The translations under genes and the position numbers were made by a program. The notes below the pieces were generated by a model. The model searched no databases, was not told where the DNA came from, and saw nothing but the letters and a program-made list of their open reading frames with translations. Positions 8,246 through 14,968 of a stretch of 21,923 nucleotides of DNA are shown piece by piece (the first letter of the stretch is position 1; each line of letters begins with the position of its first letter). Location: NCBI GenBank assembly GCA_035438585.1, contig DAORIO010000008.1, forward strand, positions 1 through 21,923, given 5' to 3'. The DNA comes from DAORIO01 sp035438585. Lineage in GTDB: Bacteria > Patescibacteriota > Minisyncoccia > Phycocordibacterales > UBA9973.

Positions 8246-9574
8246 ATGAAAAAAATCGCACTTCTTATCTTCTTTGCATTATTTGCACAGAAAGGTATTT
8301 CCCAAGTCTGGGATAGTATTGGTTCGGGTTTGCCTGCTCCTTCGGGGGTGCGTGGAATCTGGAAAATGGATGAAAGATTGTTCGCCTCAACAAGCGAAAC
8401 AAACACAAATCTATATGAGTACACTCCACAAAGTGGTTGGACTCAGATAATTTCTTCATCTCAATTCGGACAGATTTGGGATGTTGTTTATGATTCAACA
8501 AACAACCAAGCAATATTGCTTGGAAAGTTTGAAGAACTAAGTAGCCCAGTAAATTCCAATATCTGTAATAGTTTGGCTAAATTTGATTTAGCGACAGGTT
8601 TGGTTTTACCTATTGGCTCCGGATTTTCTTTTCCTGATGAATATACTTATAGAGGAAGGATGATTAATGGGGTGCTTTATGTCGCTGGGAGATTTAATGA
8701 AATTAATGGACTAGATACCATTAATAATTTTACGAAAGTTGACCTGCAAACAGAAAGTTATCTGAAGGTTTGTGGAGGAAATCTGGGAGACCTGGTTCGA
8801 GATTTTTGTGTCTATAACAACGACACAATTCTAATCGGATCTTTCGTGCGAAACGGAATAGAATATCCAGTAGCAAGAATAACTCCAACTGGATTTGATT
8901 TCGGACCTTATCGTGGTTTTGGATACAGTTTGTCTGTATTTAATAGCACGCTTTACTTCGCTGGAAATATTAGGGACACTTTGCAAAATCTTTTTATTGT
9001 TGGAAGTTATGACGGGAATGTTTTTTCTACCGTAACAAAGACGAATAATATTGTACGCAAACTTGGTGTCTTTAAGGATGAACTTTATATAGCCGGCTCA
9101 TTCGATTCAATTACAAATTCATCCGGTGTAATTTTGCCTGTAAATAATTTGGCGAAATATGACGGACTTTCAGTAAGTGAAGTATCTGGTGGTTGTGGTG
9201 GTGCAGCATCTTTGGTTTGGAGTTTAACTTCATCAGATGACACATTGTATATTGCTGGAAATTTTACTCAAGTTGGAAGTGTTCAGGCTCTAAATGTTGC
9301 AAGACTAATAACGCCGATCAGTAGTACAATTTTTGAGCAAAATCCTTCTAGTCAGGGATTTGTAATTTATCCAAATCCAACAGATGGAAATTTCCAAATT
9401 GACATTGGAGAAAATTTTGAATCGAAAATTTTGGTTCAAATATTCGACATCTCTGGTAGAAAGGTAGGCGAGTTTACAACAGATTTACCTACAAATTTAA
9501 GTGTGGATTTACCAAATGGTGTGTATTTTATCAAGATAAAAGAAAATACTACAAAATTGGTTATTCGAAAATAG
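8246..9574 (+). CDS. Secreted beta-propeller-like protein with a type IX secretion (Por) C-terminal sorting domain
   Basis: This 442-residue protein has a signal peptide (about 1-20, ending GISQ). The body of about 350 residues has repeated segments such as LYVAGRFNEING, LYIAGSFDSITN and LYIAGNFTQVGS, each followed by an N-L-A-K/R pattern. This is typical of beta-propeller proteins in Bacteroidota. From residue 372 it carries a type A T9SS sorting domain: FVIYPNPTDGNF, VQIFDISGRKVGEF, LPNGVYFIKI and the final KLVIRK. In Bacteroidota this tail sends proteins across the outer membrane and is then cut off. No T9SS component is visible here, and Patescibacteria are not known to have an outer membrane or T9SS. 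The gene stands alone between two terminators with its own promoter, as expected of an acquired unit. Contamination or chimeric assembly is the main alternative. Confidence 0.88.
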   Translation: MKKIALLIFFALFAQKGISQVWDSIGSGLPAPSGVRGIWKMDERLFASTSETNTNLYEYTPQSGWTQIISSSQFGQIWDVVYDSTNNQAILLGKFEELSSPVNSNICNSLAKFDLATGLVLPIGSGFSFPDEYTYRGRMINGVLYVAGRFNEINGLDTINNFTKVDLQTESYLKVCGGNLGDLVRDFCVYNNDTILIGSFVRNGIEYPVARITPTGFDFGPYRGFGYSLSVFNSTLYFAGNIRDTLQNLFIVGSYDGNVFSTVTKTNNIVRKLGVFKDELYIAGSFDSITNSSGVILPVNNLAKYDGLSVSEVSGGCGGAASLVWSLTSSDDTLYIAGNFTQVGSVQALNVARLITPISSTIFEQNPSSQGFVIYPNPTDGNFQIDIGENFESKILVQIFDISGRKVGEFTTDLPTNLSVDLPNGVYFIKIKENTTKLVIRK

Positions 9575-9579
9575 TTTTT

Positions 9580-9614
9580 AAAGCCTTATCCTTTTTAAAA
9601 GGGTAAGGCTTTTT
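9580..9614 (+). terminator. Rho-independent terminator of the T9SS-tailed gene
   Basis: AAAGCCTTATCCTTTT (9580-9595) pairs with AAAAGGGTAAGGCTTT (9597-9612) with one wobble, and a T run extends to 9614. The innermost pairs probably open to form the loop. Confidence 0.9.
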
Positions 9615-9701
9615 GTTATCCACATAGAATACTTCTAAAAGTGGCTTTTTGCTGAGATAATAAGAATATTATTAAGTTATTATTTAATCGTTTAGTTATT
9701 T

Positions 9702-10358
9702 ATGAATAAAAAAATTATTATTCCTTTGGTTTCGGTCGGTGCAGTTTTGGCTTTAATTGTTTGGGTTGTTGGAATACAAAATAATAAATTAGTTAGCCAA
9801 CAAGCAGCTTCTATAAGATATCAAAATCCAGCAGTAAAGCCTGATTCGAATGCTAGATCAACAGGTTTACCGCCAACAACTCTTGCTTGTACATCTATTG
9901 CTGCAGCAACCAATCCACCAGCACTACCTTCTACTGCGTTACCAAATCTTAGATATTCTCCACAAGAAGTTATTTCGCGTGTTTCTGTTACAAGTACTGG
10001 TTGTACACCAGGAGATGCGTTTTTAAATTTTGTTGACTTGGTTGTTTATGAGTCAAATTCTAATTACACAAGATTATCTAATATTAACTTGGTAGATTTA
10101 ACTACAGGAAATATTATTCCAGCTTATGATGTGGTTTATAGTTTCCCATTAGTTACTGCTAAATTTAAGCCAAATTTTGACGTGTCTCAAAACGGAACAA
10201 GAACATTTGAAGTTCGAGCAGATCTTAATTTGGACATAGCGACTCTTGTTCCTGGTGATTATATTTTTAGCGTAATGTCTAATTTCATAGTCAATACATC
10301 TACAGGAAATGTTCCAGTAGACACTTCTAGTTTGTCACAACAGACAATGACTTTTTAG
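9702..10358 (+). CDS. Membrane-anchored hypothetical protein
   Basis: This 218-residue protein has one N-terminal helix (about 5-25), a Ser/Thr/Pro/Ala-rich linker (about 50-85, with a cysteine at 63), and a beta-rich domain to the end containing a second cysteine at 101. The pattern (ISRVSVTSTGCTPGDAFL, FVDLVVYESN, TRTFEVRADLNL, GDYIFSVMS) resembles the beta-sandwich modules of Patescibacteria surface or pilin-like proteins, but I cannot name a family. It appears to be transcribed alone: a terminator precedes it and another, overlapping the htpX promoter, follows. Confidence 0.78.
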   Translation: MNKKIIIPLVSVGAVLALIVWVVGIQNNKLVSQQAASIRYQNPAVKPDSNARSTGLPPTTLACTSIAAATNPPALPSTALPNLRYSPQEVISRVSVTSTGCTPGDAFLNFVDLVVYESNSNYTRLSNINLVDLTTGNIIPAYDVVYSFPLVTAKFKPNFDVSQNGTRTFEVRADLNLDIATLVPGDYIFSVMSNFIVNTSTGNVPVDTSSLSQQTMTF

Positions 10359-10379
10359 TTCAATCTGTTTATAGATGGT

Positions 10380-10412
10380 TATCAAAAGTCGCCCTCTGGG
10401 CGACTTTTGATA
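10380..10412 (+). terminator. Perfect 15-bp hairpin terminator overlapping the htpX promoter
   Basis: TATCAAAAGTCGCCC (10380-10394) and its exact complement GGGCGACTTTTGATA (10398-10412) have a TCT loop. The 3' arm includes TTTTGATA, the start of the extended -10 of htpX, so one sequence serves as terminator and as part of a promoter. Confidence 0.85.
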
Positions 10413-10416
10413 TAAT
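10408..10416 (+). promoter_or_regulatory. Extended -10 promoter of htpX, predicting a leaderless mRNA
   Basis: TGA then TATAAT (10411-10416). The ATG begins at 10423, seven bases after the end of the -10, which is where transcription normally starts. No -35 is needed with TGnTATAAT, and none is seen. Confidence 0.7.
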
Positions 10417-10422
10417 AGGGAA

Positions 10423-11316
10423 ATGGCAACACTTTATACACAACAATCAAAAAATGTTCGAAAAACTTGGGCTTTGATGACGGTCTTTTTGGTCGTGGTT
10501 ATTGGAATCGGTTTTGTCTTTTCTCAAATTTACGGTGATCCAAATATACTATATTTTTTCGTCGCTTTTAGTATTTGTATGAATATTTTTTCATATTGGT
10601 ATTCAGATAAAATTACAATTCGTCTAACTGGCGCAAAACCTGCGGACATAAATCAATATCGAGATTTACATAATATTGTAGAAAATCTGAGCATAACAGC
10701 AGGCCTTCCAAAACCAAAAGTTTATATTGTTGAAGACAATGCGCCAAATGCATTTGCCACAGGGAGAGATAAAAATCATTCAGCTGTTGCGGTGACAACA
10801 GGACTTCTAAATATTTTAGACCGAAGTGAACTTGAGGGTGTGATCGCACACGAGCTTTCACACATCGGAAACAGAGATATTTTGGTTTCAACTGTTGCTG
10901 TTGTTTTGGCTGGATTTGTTTCTATTGTTGCGGATATGTTTTTGCGTTCACAAATGTTTGGTGGTTCACGAGATGACGATAACAAAGGAGGGAGCGTGTT
11001 GATAATAGTTGGAATAATCTTTGCAATCTTGGCTCCAATTTTTGCAACAATTATTCAGTTGGCAATATCGCGAAAAAGAGAATTTTTAGCTGATTCTTCT
11101 GGGGCGCTACTTACAAGATATCCAGAAGGTTTAGCTTCGGCGCTTGAAAAAATTTCTGCAAATTCTCGTCCTATGCAAAAGGCAAGTGATGCAACTGCTC
11201 ATCTATTCATTGCGAGTCCTTTTGGCGGAAAAGCTTTCAGAGGATTACATAAATTGTTTATGACTCATCCACCAGCAGAAGAGAGAATTAAAATTTTAAG
11301 AGAAAAGTCTTACTAA
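10423..11316 (+). CDS. htpX: HtpX-like M48 family zinc metalloprotease
   Basis: This 297-residue membrane protease has two N-terminal helices (about 17-35 and 42-60), the zinc site HELSH (143-147), and the third zinc ligand E220 in KREFLADSSGALL. Two further helices lie between them (about 155-172 and 191-215). The order and length match HtpX, which degrades damaged membrane proteins with its catalytic domain on the cytoplasmic side. The next gene overlaps its stop by one base (TAATG), so the pair is translationally coupled. Confidence 0.95.
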   Translation: MATLYTQQSKNVRKTWALMTVFLVVVIGIGFVFSQIYGDPNILYFFVAFSICMNIFSYWYSDKITIRLTGAKPADINQYRDLHNIVENLSITAGLPKPKVYIVEDNAPNAFATGRDKNHSAVAVTTGLLNILDRSELEGVIAHELSHIGNRDILVSTVAVVLAGFVSIVADMFLRSQMFGGSRDDDNKGGSVLIIVGIIFAILAPIFATIIQLAISRKREFLADSSGALLTRYPEGLASALEKISANSRPMQKASDATAHLFIASPFGGKAFRGLHKLFMTHPPAEERIKILREKSY

Positions 11317-11600
11317 TGAATTTTAAAAAAGATAATCTAAATACCAAAGAAAAATTTTGGTTTGTGAGGAAAACTTATGGTTGGGGTTGGGTTCCTGCAA
11401 CTTGGCAAGGGTGGCTTGTTTTGTTTATATATATAATTATTTTAACTTTATTTTCTTTTACAGTTGATGAATATTCATCTTTTCGTGAAATTATTTTCAC
11501 TTTTATTTTGCCAGTTTTATTTTTGACAATTACATTAATTCGTATTTGTTATAAAAAAGGAGAAAAGCCTCGTTGGCAGTGGGGAACACGAAAAGAATAA
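11316..11600 (+). CDS. Small two-helix membrane protein
   Basis: This 94-residue protein starts within the htpX stop codon (TAATG). It has a conserved-looking N-terminal block rich in Trp and Gly (FWFVRKTYGWGWVPATWQGW), two membrane helices (about 31-48 and 58-75), and a basic tail with PRWQWG. Proteins of this shape are widespread in Patescibacteria without a known function. Coupling to htpX suggests a partner or modulator, which is inference only. Confidence 0.8.
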   Translation: MNFKKDNLNTKEKFWFVRKTYGWGWVPATWQGWLVLFIYIIILTLFSFTVDEYSSFREIIFTFILPVLFLTITLIRICYKKGEKPRWQWGTRKE

Positions 11601-11729
11601 AATTAAAAAATTATTTTATAAAAAATTTATCAAAACTTTGCATCATTGATTAATTTTCAAGAATGTAATTTTTTTATTAGAATTAAATTGGAGTAAAAGA
11701 AGATTACCCTAGAGAAGTAGGTCTAAAAA

Positions 11730-11738
11730 TGATAAAAT
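11730..11738 (+). promoter_or_regulatory. Extended -10 promoter of the hydrolase-deformylase-methyltransferase operon
   Basis: TGA then TAAAAT (11733-11738) ends 9 nt before the ATG at 11748, so the leader would be about three bases. The upstream 130 nt of intergenic DNA are AT-rich, with no other signal seen. Confidence 0.5.
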
Positions 11739-11747
11739 AGGCTTGTT

Positions 11748-12317
11748 ATGGAACAAAACCCCACTAAAAAAGTATTCCTGATCCATGGTTTTCAAGGAAC
11801 ACCAAACGGAGGATGGAGACCCTACCTCATGAGTGAACTGGAGAAGCAGGATATTTATGCCTGCTCTCTTTCAATGCCTAAGCCAGACGAACCAATCCTT
11901 TCTGAATGGTTAGAAGAAATAAAAAGATATGTAGATAGAAATTCAAACGATGATGTTTATCTCGTCGGTCATAGTCTTGGAGGAACTGCTATTCTCCGAT
12001 ATCTAGAACAGTTTAATTCTCAAAACATCAAAGGAGTTGTTATCGCATCGGCTCCATGTCACCAAAATACGAATAGCAAGATTGTGGATTTTCTTCGGAC
12101 CGATTTTAACTGGGAAGCCATGAAGAATAAGGTTGAATATGTGGTTGTCATCCATGGAGACAATGACCCTAATGTCCCTGTATCAGATGCAGAGGAAACA
12201 ACAAAGCAACTCAACGGAAAACTGATTCTTATTCCAGATGGAAAGCATTTGAATGGTTTATCAGGATTTACAGAGTTACCTGAAGCATTATCAGCACTAA
12301 CTGAGATGATGGAATAG
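11748..12317 (+). CDS. RBBP9/YdeN-like serine alpha/beta hydrolase
   Basis: This 189-residue protein matches the small RBBP9/YdeN hydrolase family: VFLIHGFQGTPNGGW at the N terminus, nucleophile S76 in GHSLGG, then D140 in HGDNDPNVP and H167 in GKHLNG as the rest of the triad. The family cleaves esters of unknown natural substrate and is cytoplasmic. All three catalytic residues are present. It is followed after one base by a peptide deformylase and then by a methyltransferase, so the three are one operon. Confidence 0.92.
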   Translation: MEQNPTKKVFLIHGFQGTPNGGWRPYLMSELEKQDIYACSLSMPKPDEPILSEWLEEIKRYVDRNSNDDVYLVGHSLGGTAILRYLEQFNSQNIKGVVIASAPCHQNTNSKIVDFLRTDFNWEAMKNKVEYVVVIHGDNDPNVPVSDAEETTKQLNGKLILIPDGKHLNGLSGFTELPEALSALTEMME

Positions 12318-12318
12318 T

Positions 12319-12879
12319 ATGGAAATCGTAAATCAAAAGCTAGCTGATCTAAATAGAGGATCAAATAATATTCTTGAACAGATCCCAGAATTAACTTATA
12401 TCGGTGATCCAGTACTACGACTTAAAACATCAGATGTTTCAGTTCAAGAAGGGGTAAGTCTTGGAAAGAAACTTATTGAGACGTTGATTAAATACCAAAA
12501 ACTTACAGGTCTTGGTGTCGGTCTTGCTGCGCCTCAAATCGGAAGCTCAGGAAAGGTATTTGTCACACACAAGGATGATATATCAAAAATATTCATTAAT
12601 CCTAAAATAATCAACTTATCGGAGGATGAGAATCTGTATAAGGAAAACTGCCTAAGTTCAAGTCATGTATGGTGTGATGTAAAACGACCAAAATCTATCA
12701 CTATTTCATATGCAAACGAAGATGGAGAATCCGTAACAGAAGAATACGAGGGTTTTTGGGCACGACTTATACAACACGAATACGATCATCTGCAAGGAGT
12801 CGTAAATGTAGATAAGGCAGTAGTGGGCACTATTGAATATCGTTTAGGAAACCCTAAAGAGGAAAAAATTAGAGAATAA
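12319..12879 (+). CDS. def: Peptide deformylase
   Basis: This 186-residue protein has the three deformylase motifs. Motif 1 is GVGLAAPQ (66-73). Motif 2 is ENCLS (109-113), with metal ligand C111. Motif 3 is HEYDH (153-157), with ligands H153 and H157 and catalytic E154. It removes the formyl group from new N-terminal methionines. Two departures from the norm are Asn in place of Gly in EGCLS and SSSH in place of S-P after it, which may alter the substrate pocket. An N-terminal extension of about 20 residues precedes the usual start of the fold. It lies in an operon with a hydrolase and a methyltransferase rather than beside fmt, so it could be a second, specialised copy; that cannot be decided from this window. 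Confidence 0.92.
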   Translation: MEIVNQKLADLNRGSNNILEQIPELTYIGDPVLRLKTSDVSVQEGVSLGKKLIETLIKYQKLTGLGVGLAAPQIGSSGKVFVTHKDDISKIFINPKIINLSEDENLYKENCLSSSHVWCDVKRPKSITISYANEDGESVTEEYEGFWARLIQHEYDHLQGVVNVDKAVVGTIEYRLGNPKEEKIRE

Positions 12880-12881
12880 TT

Positions 12882-13463
12882 ATGAAATCCTTTTTTAGAA
12901 AAGTCAGACATCAAGCGATCATAAAAAATCTACAAATACCCAAAGAAGCTTTGGTTCTTGATACTTCATGTCAGGATGGTGGTTTTTTGTCTGTACTTAC
13001 TAAGAACAATGCTGATAAAAATCTAAAGCCATTCGGTGTAGACATCAGTGAATCTGATATAAGCAAAGCAAAGAAATTGGTACCTACTGGAATCTTTGAG
13101 ATCACGGACAATAAGACCCTTCCGTTTGCAGATAAAACTTTTGACGTAGTGATCAGCTCTTTAACACTACATCACATGAACAACCCGATTAGTTCTCTTT
13201 TGGAGATGAAGCGAGTGATAAAAGACACTGGCTCAATTTACCTGATTGATATCATGGCAGAGGGAAAATTATTCAATTCTATTCTGAAGAAAATTAAATG
13301 TCCCGAACCCTATCATTTTGAAAAGTTCTACTCCGTTAAAGAGGTAGAGGAATTAGTAACAAAAGTAGGGGTGAAGATCAATACAAAAAAGAAAGTATTT
13401 GTATTTCCAACATTTACCATTACTGCTCCAGTTTCAATCTTAGAACTACAAATACAGGAATAA
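12882..13463 (+). CDS. Class I SAM-dependent methyltransferase
   Basis: This 193-residue protein has the Methyltransf_11 pattern: motif I at 25-34 (VLDTSCQDGG, departing from the usual D-x-G-x-G), the acidic end of strand 2 in GVDIS (52-56), FDVVISSLTLHHM for motif III, and an EMKRVIKDTGSIYLID post-motif. The substrate is unknown; these enzymes often act on small molecules or lipids. The weak motif I leaves some doubt about SAM binding. The start is 2 nt after the deformylase stop, and a terminator follows directly. Confidence 0.88.
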   Translation: MKSFFRKVRHQAIIKNLQIPKEALVLDTSCQDGGFLSVLTKNNADKNLKPFGVDISESDISKAKKLVPTGIFEITDNKTLPFADKTFDVVISSLTLHHMNNPISSLLEMKRVIKDTGSIYLIDIMAEGKLFNSILKKIKCPEPYHFEKFYSVKEVEELVTKVGVKINTKKKVFVFPTFTITAPVSILELQIQE

Positions 13464-13464
13464 C

Positions 13465-13490
13465 AAAAAGAGCCTTTGAAGGCTCTTTTT
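13465..13490 (+). terminator. Rho-independent terminator of the three-gene operon
   Basis: AAAAAGAGCC (13465-13474) and GGCTCTTTTT (13481-13490) form a perfect 10-bp stem with a T run. Confidence 0.92.
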
Positions 13491-13502
13491 GTTTACCTAT
13501 TT

Positions 13503-13525
13503 CAGATAGCATCTCGTGCTATCTG
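13503..13525. repeat. Perfect 9-bp inverted repeat (hairpin)
   Basis: CAGATAGCA (13503-13511) and TGCTATCTG (13517-13525) enclose TCTCG. There is no T run, so it is not a standard terminator. It sits directly upstream of the folded element at 13535-13616, and GCATCTCG of this hairpin recurs in that element's 3' strand. Confidence 0.6.
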
Positions 13526-13534
13526 CTAATGGCG

Positions 13535-13616
13535 GAGAGCGTCGTGTTAGAACTAAAGGCGGACAAGCCCTGTAAGGTCATTTTAGCACTTTTAAAAATC
13601 TTAATCGACGCATCTC
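13535..13616 (+). ncRNA. Candidate structured RNA element, identity unknown
   Basis: GAGAGCGTCG (13535-13544) pairs with CGACGCATCTC (13606-13616) through 10 bp with one bulged A. Inside it, GTGTTAGAA (13544-13552) pairs with TTTTAGCAC (13581-13589) through 9 bp with two G-U wobbles that work only in plus-strand RNA; G13544 is shared between the two stems. The innermost part has GGC/GCC at 13558-13569. The stretch is visibly richer in G and C than its surroundings and has no ORF. No promoter is clear, so it may be a processed 3' tail, a regulatory fold or a relic. Confidence 0.35.
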
Positions 13617-13624
13617 GAGTGCTC

Positions 13625-14482
13625 CTAAACTTCTTTATTTAACAACTGCCCTATATCGACAGATATTTGAGAGTAATCAAAACTTGTTTCTATTTTTTTA
13701 CAAGAATCAATGTTTTCTTTGGCGTATAAATATAGGCTATTCCTGACATCTTTATTAAGAACAAGTTCAATAATCCCTGCAAAATCTTTTTTCTCTATTT
13801 TTTCTAACACAATCGCCCTATTTCCTCCTTGTAAAGTAAAAAGTATTTCTGGAATACGTTTTGCTCCTCTTTTAATATCTCCAAAAGGATAGTGATGTGC
13901 CTTGAAATAATCTTCAAAATCATCTATTATTTGACGATTAATTCCTAATAGTTCAGCTATTAAACTAACATTTTTATCAGGAATCTTTCCAGCAAGTAAT
14001 TGTCCTATTTCCAATCCATACCGAATATGCCCGCCAGTAAACTTCTTTGTCATCAGAAAGTACTTATCGAGTGTTTCGTCGGTTATATTGTTTTCCTCTT
14101 CAAGCCCCTTATCTATTTTCTGCCCTTCATAGATACCACGCATATATTCATTATTGAATACCTTGAGTATTTCGTAGCTGAAAGAGGGAAATGATTTTCT
14201 AAATTCTATTAAATCAGTAAGTGCATGTACTCCATTAATTTCATCGAGTCGAGCGTTAATGATTGTTTTTTCGATCCCATCTATAAGATGAATACACTTC
14301 TGACCATTTCGATATTGTTCATTATCTAAAATGTCATCAATTTTAATGATGCTTGTATCAATATCAGATATATTTTCAAGGATGGTAAGTTCCTTCTCAG
14401 AAAGCTTTTTTCCAGAAGCGAATTCATATCCGATTTGAATATATTGCTCAAATGATTTAGATCTTGGTTGATATGACTCCAT
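13625..14482 (-). CDS. Polyprenyl synthetase family protein (trans-prenyltransferase fold)
   Basis: This 285-residue protein has the landmarks of trans-isoprenyl diphosphate synthases: the first Asp-rich motif DDILD (49-53) in the frame DDIxDxxxxRxG, GQKID (120-124), and TGG near 149. The second Asp-rich motif is DDFED (187-191), followed by FGDIKRGAKRIPEILF, like the usual GDIxxGKxTLP. Such enzymes join isopentenyl diphosphate to an allylic starter. Both metal-binding motifs are kept, but the body is divergent, and the Arg after DDILD is followed by N-G rather than R-G. The frame is open up to 14578, but I start at 14482: the extra 32 residues look non-coding, and a TGTTATAAT extended -10 (14495-14503) lies inside them. 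The product and its role in a small-genome organism are unknown. Confidence 0.78.
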   Translation of the reverse strand: MESYQPRSKSFEQYIQIGYEFASGKKLSEKELTILENISDIDTSIIKIDDILDNEQYRNGQKCIHLIDGIEKTIINARLDEINGVHALTDLIEFRKSFPSFSYEILKVFNNEYMRGIYEGQKIDKGLEEENNITDETLDKYFLMTKKFTGGHIRYGLEIGQLLAGKIPDKNVSLIAELLGINRQIIDDFEDYFKAHHYPFGDIKRGAKRIPEILFTLQGGNRAIVLEKIEKKDFAGIIELVLNKDVRNSLYLYAKENIDSCKKIETSFDYSQISVDIGQLLNKEV

Positions 14483-14494
14483 AATTATAATTAT

Positions 14495-14503
14495 ATTATA
14501 ACA
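14495..14503 (-). promoter_or_regulatory. Extended -10 promoter of the polyprenyl-synthase-like gene
   Basis: Read on the minus strand, TGT then TATAAT. The ATG at 14482 lies 12 nt downstream of the -10, giving a very short leader. Confidence 0.55.
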
Positions 14504-14605
14504 AGCATTATTTAAACACTTCACACTAGCTCTAAGATGCGGAGGAAGAGAGAGTTCGTTCAAGAACATTTTTGTCATCAGTCACTCCAAAGATTTCTCG
14601 ACCTT

Positions 14606-14646
14606 GGATTTTCACCCAGCTTTGTTAAGTTGGGTCCCGAAAATCC
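14606..14646. repeat. Long two-part hairpin
   Basis: GGATTTTC (14606-14613) pairs with GAAAATCC (14639-14646). Directly inside, ACCCAGCTT (14614-14622) pairs with AAGTTGGGT (14627-14635), with a TGTT loop and a CCC bulge: 17 bp in all, with one wobble. There is no T run. Its role is unknown; it lies downstream of tRNA-Ser on the minus strand and upstream of the polyprenyl gene. Confidence 0.6.
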
Positions 14647-14678
14647 TTTCGAATCTCTCTTGCTCTCGCAACGACAAA

Positions 14679-14705
14679 CCGTCAAAACCTTGCAGGTTTT
14701 GACGG
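14679..14705. repeat. Perfect 11-bp hairpin downstream of tRNA-Ser
   Basis: CCGTCAAAACC (14679-14689) and GGTTTTGACGG (14695-14705) enclose TTGCA. On the minus strand it lies 9 nt past the tRNA 3' end and could stop transcription or mark processing, though only a weak T-rich stretch follows. It lies within a 12-bp inverted repeat made with the tRNA T arm (14648-14659 and 14722-14733). Confidence 0.6.
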
Positions 14706-14713
14706 GTCGATTG

Positions 14714-14798
14714 CGGAGATGGAGAGATTCGAACTCTCGATGCCTTTCAGCATGCCACCTTTCCAAGGTGGTGGAATAAACCACTATCCGACATCTCC
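14714..14798 (-). tRNA. tRNA-Ser (anticodon GGA)
   Basis: On the minus strand the acceptor is GGAGATG with CATCTCC and discriminator G, the usual serine identity base. The anticodon stem CCACC/GGTGG holds TTGGAAA, anticodon GGA. A long variable arm (GCATGCTGAAAGGCATC) marks a class II tRNA. The T arm is GAGAG, TTCGAAT, CTCTC. CCA is not encoded. A possible extended -10 lies nine bases upstream. Confidence 0.95.
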
Positions 14799-14807
14799 AG
14801 TTTGTTT

Positions 14808-14816
14808 AATATATCA
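14808..14816 (-). promoter_or_regulatory. Extended -10 promoter of tRNA-Ser
   Basis: Read on the minus strand, TGA then TATATT, with the tRNA starting 9 nt after it. Confidence 0.5.
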
Positions 14817-14877
14817 AAAAAACAACAATATCGTCATTTGCAAAACTTCCAAAAATGATGTATTCTATAAGTCTGTT

Positions 14878-14895
14878 CGGCCTCTGGCCGTTTTT
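14878..14895 (+). terminator. Small terminator-like hairpin upstream of typA
   Basis: CGGCC, TCT, GGCCG, then TTTTT on the plus strand. No plus-strand gene ends near here. It may block read-through into typA or act as an attenuator of a weak promoter just upstream. Confidence 0.55.
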
Positions 14896-14948
14896 AAATT
14901 CTCTAATAAATGAGACTTTAAGAGAATTTAATACTGAGTTACTCGAAG

Positions 14949-14954
14949 TATAAT
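14949..14954 (+). promoter_or_regulatory. -10 element of typA
   Basis: TATAAT, 14 nt before the ATG. There is no convincing -35 and no extended -10. The leader would be about eight bases without a Shine-Dalgarno. Confidence 0.5.
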
Positions 14955-14968
14955 TAATCATCAAATTT

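Noticed and set aside
9616..9624. Perfect DnaA-box sequence TTATCCACA
   Set aside because: A single copy with no cluster, no AT-rich unwinding region of note, and no dnaA or dnaN nearby; not an origin.
14483..14578. 32-residue N-terminal extension of the polyprenyl-synthase-like protein
   Set aside because: It contains the gene's own extended -10 promoter and has non-coding character.
14578..14784. Minus-strand frame running out of tRNA-Ser
   Set aside because: It is a translation of the tRNA and hairpin region, a common artefact at tRNA-Ser genes.
14847..14895. Possible tiny promoter-to-terminator unit upstream of typA (TTGCAA, 17 nt, TATTCT, then a hairpin with T5)
   Set aside because: Both boxes are weak and the RNA would be about 25-30 nt. 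Only the hairpin is reported.
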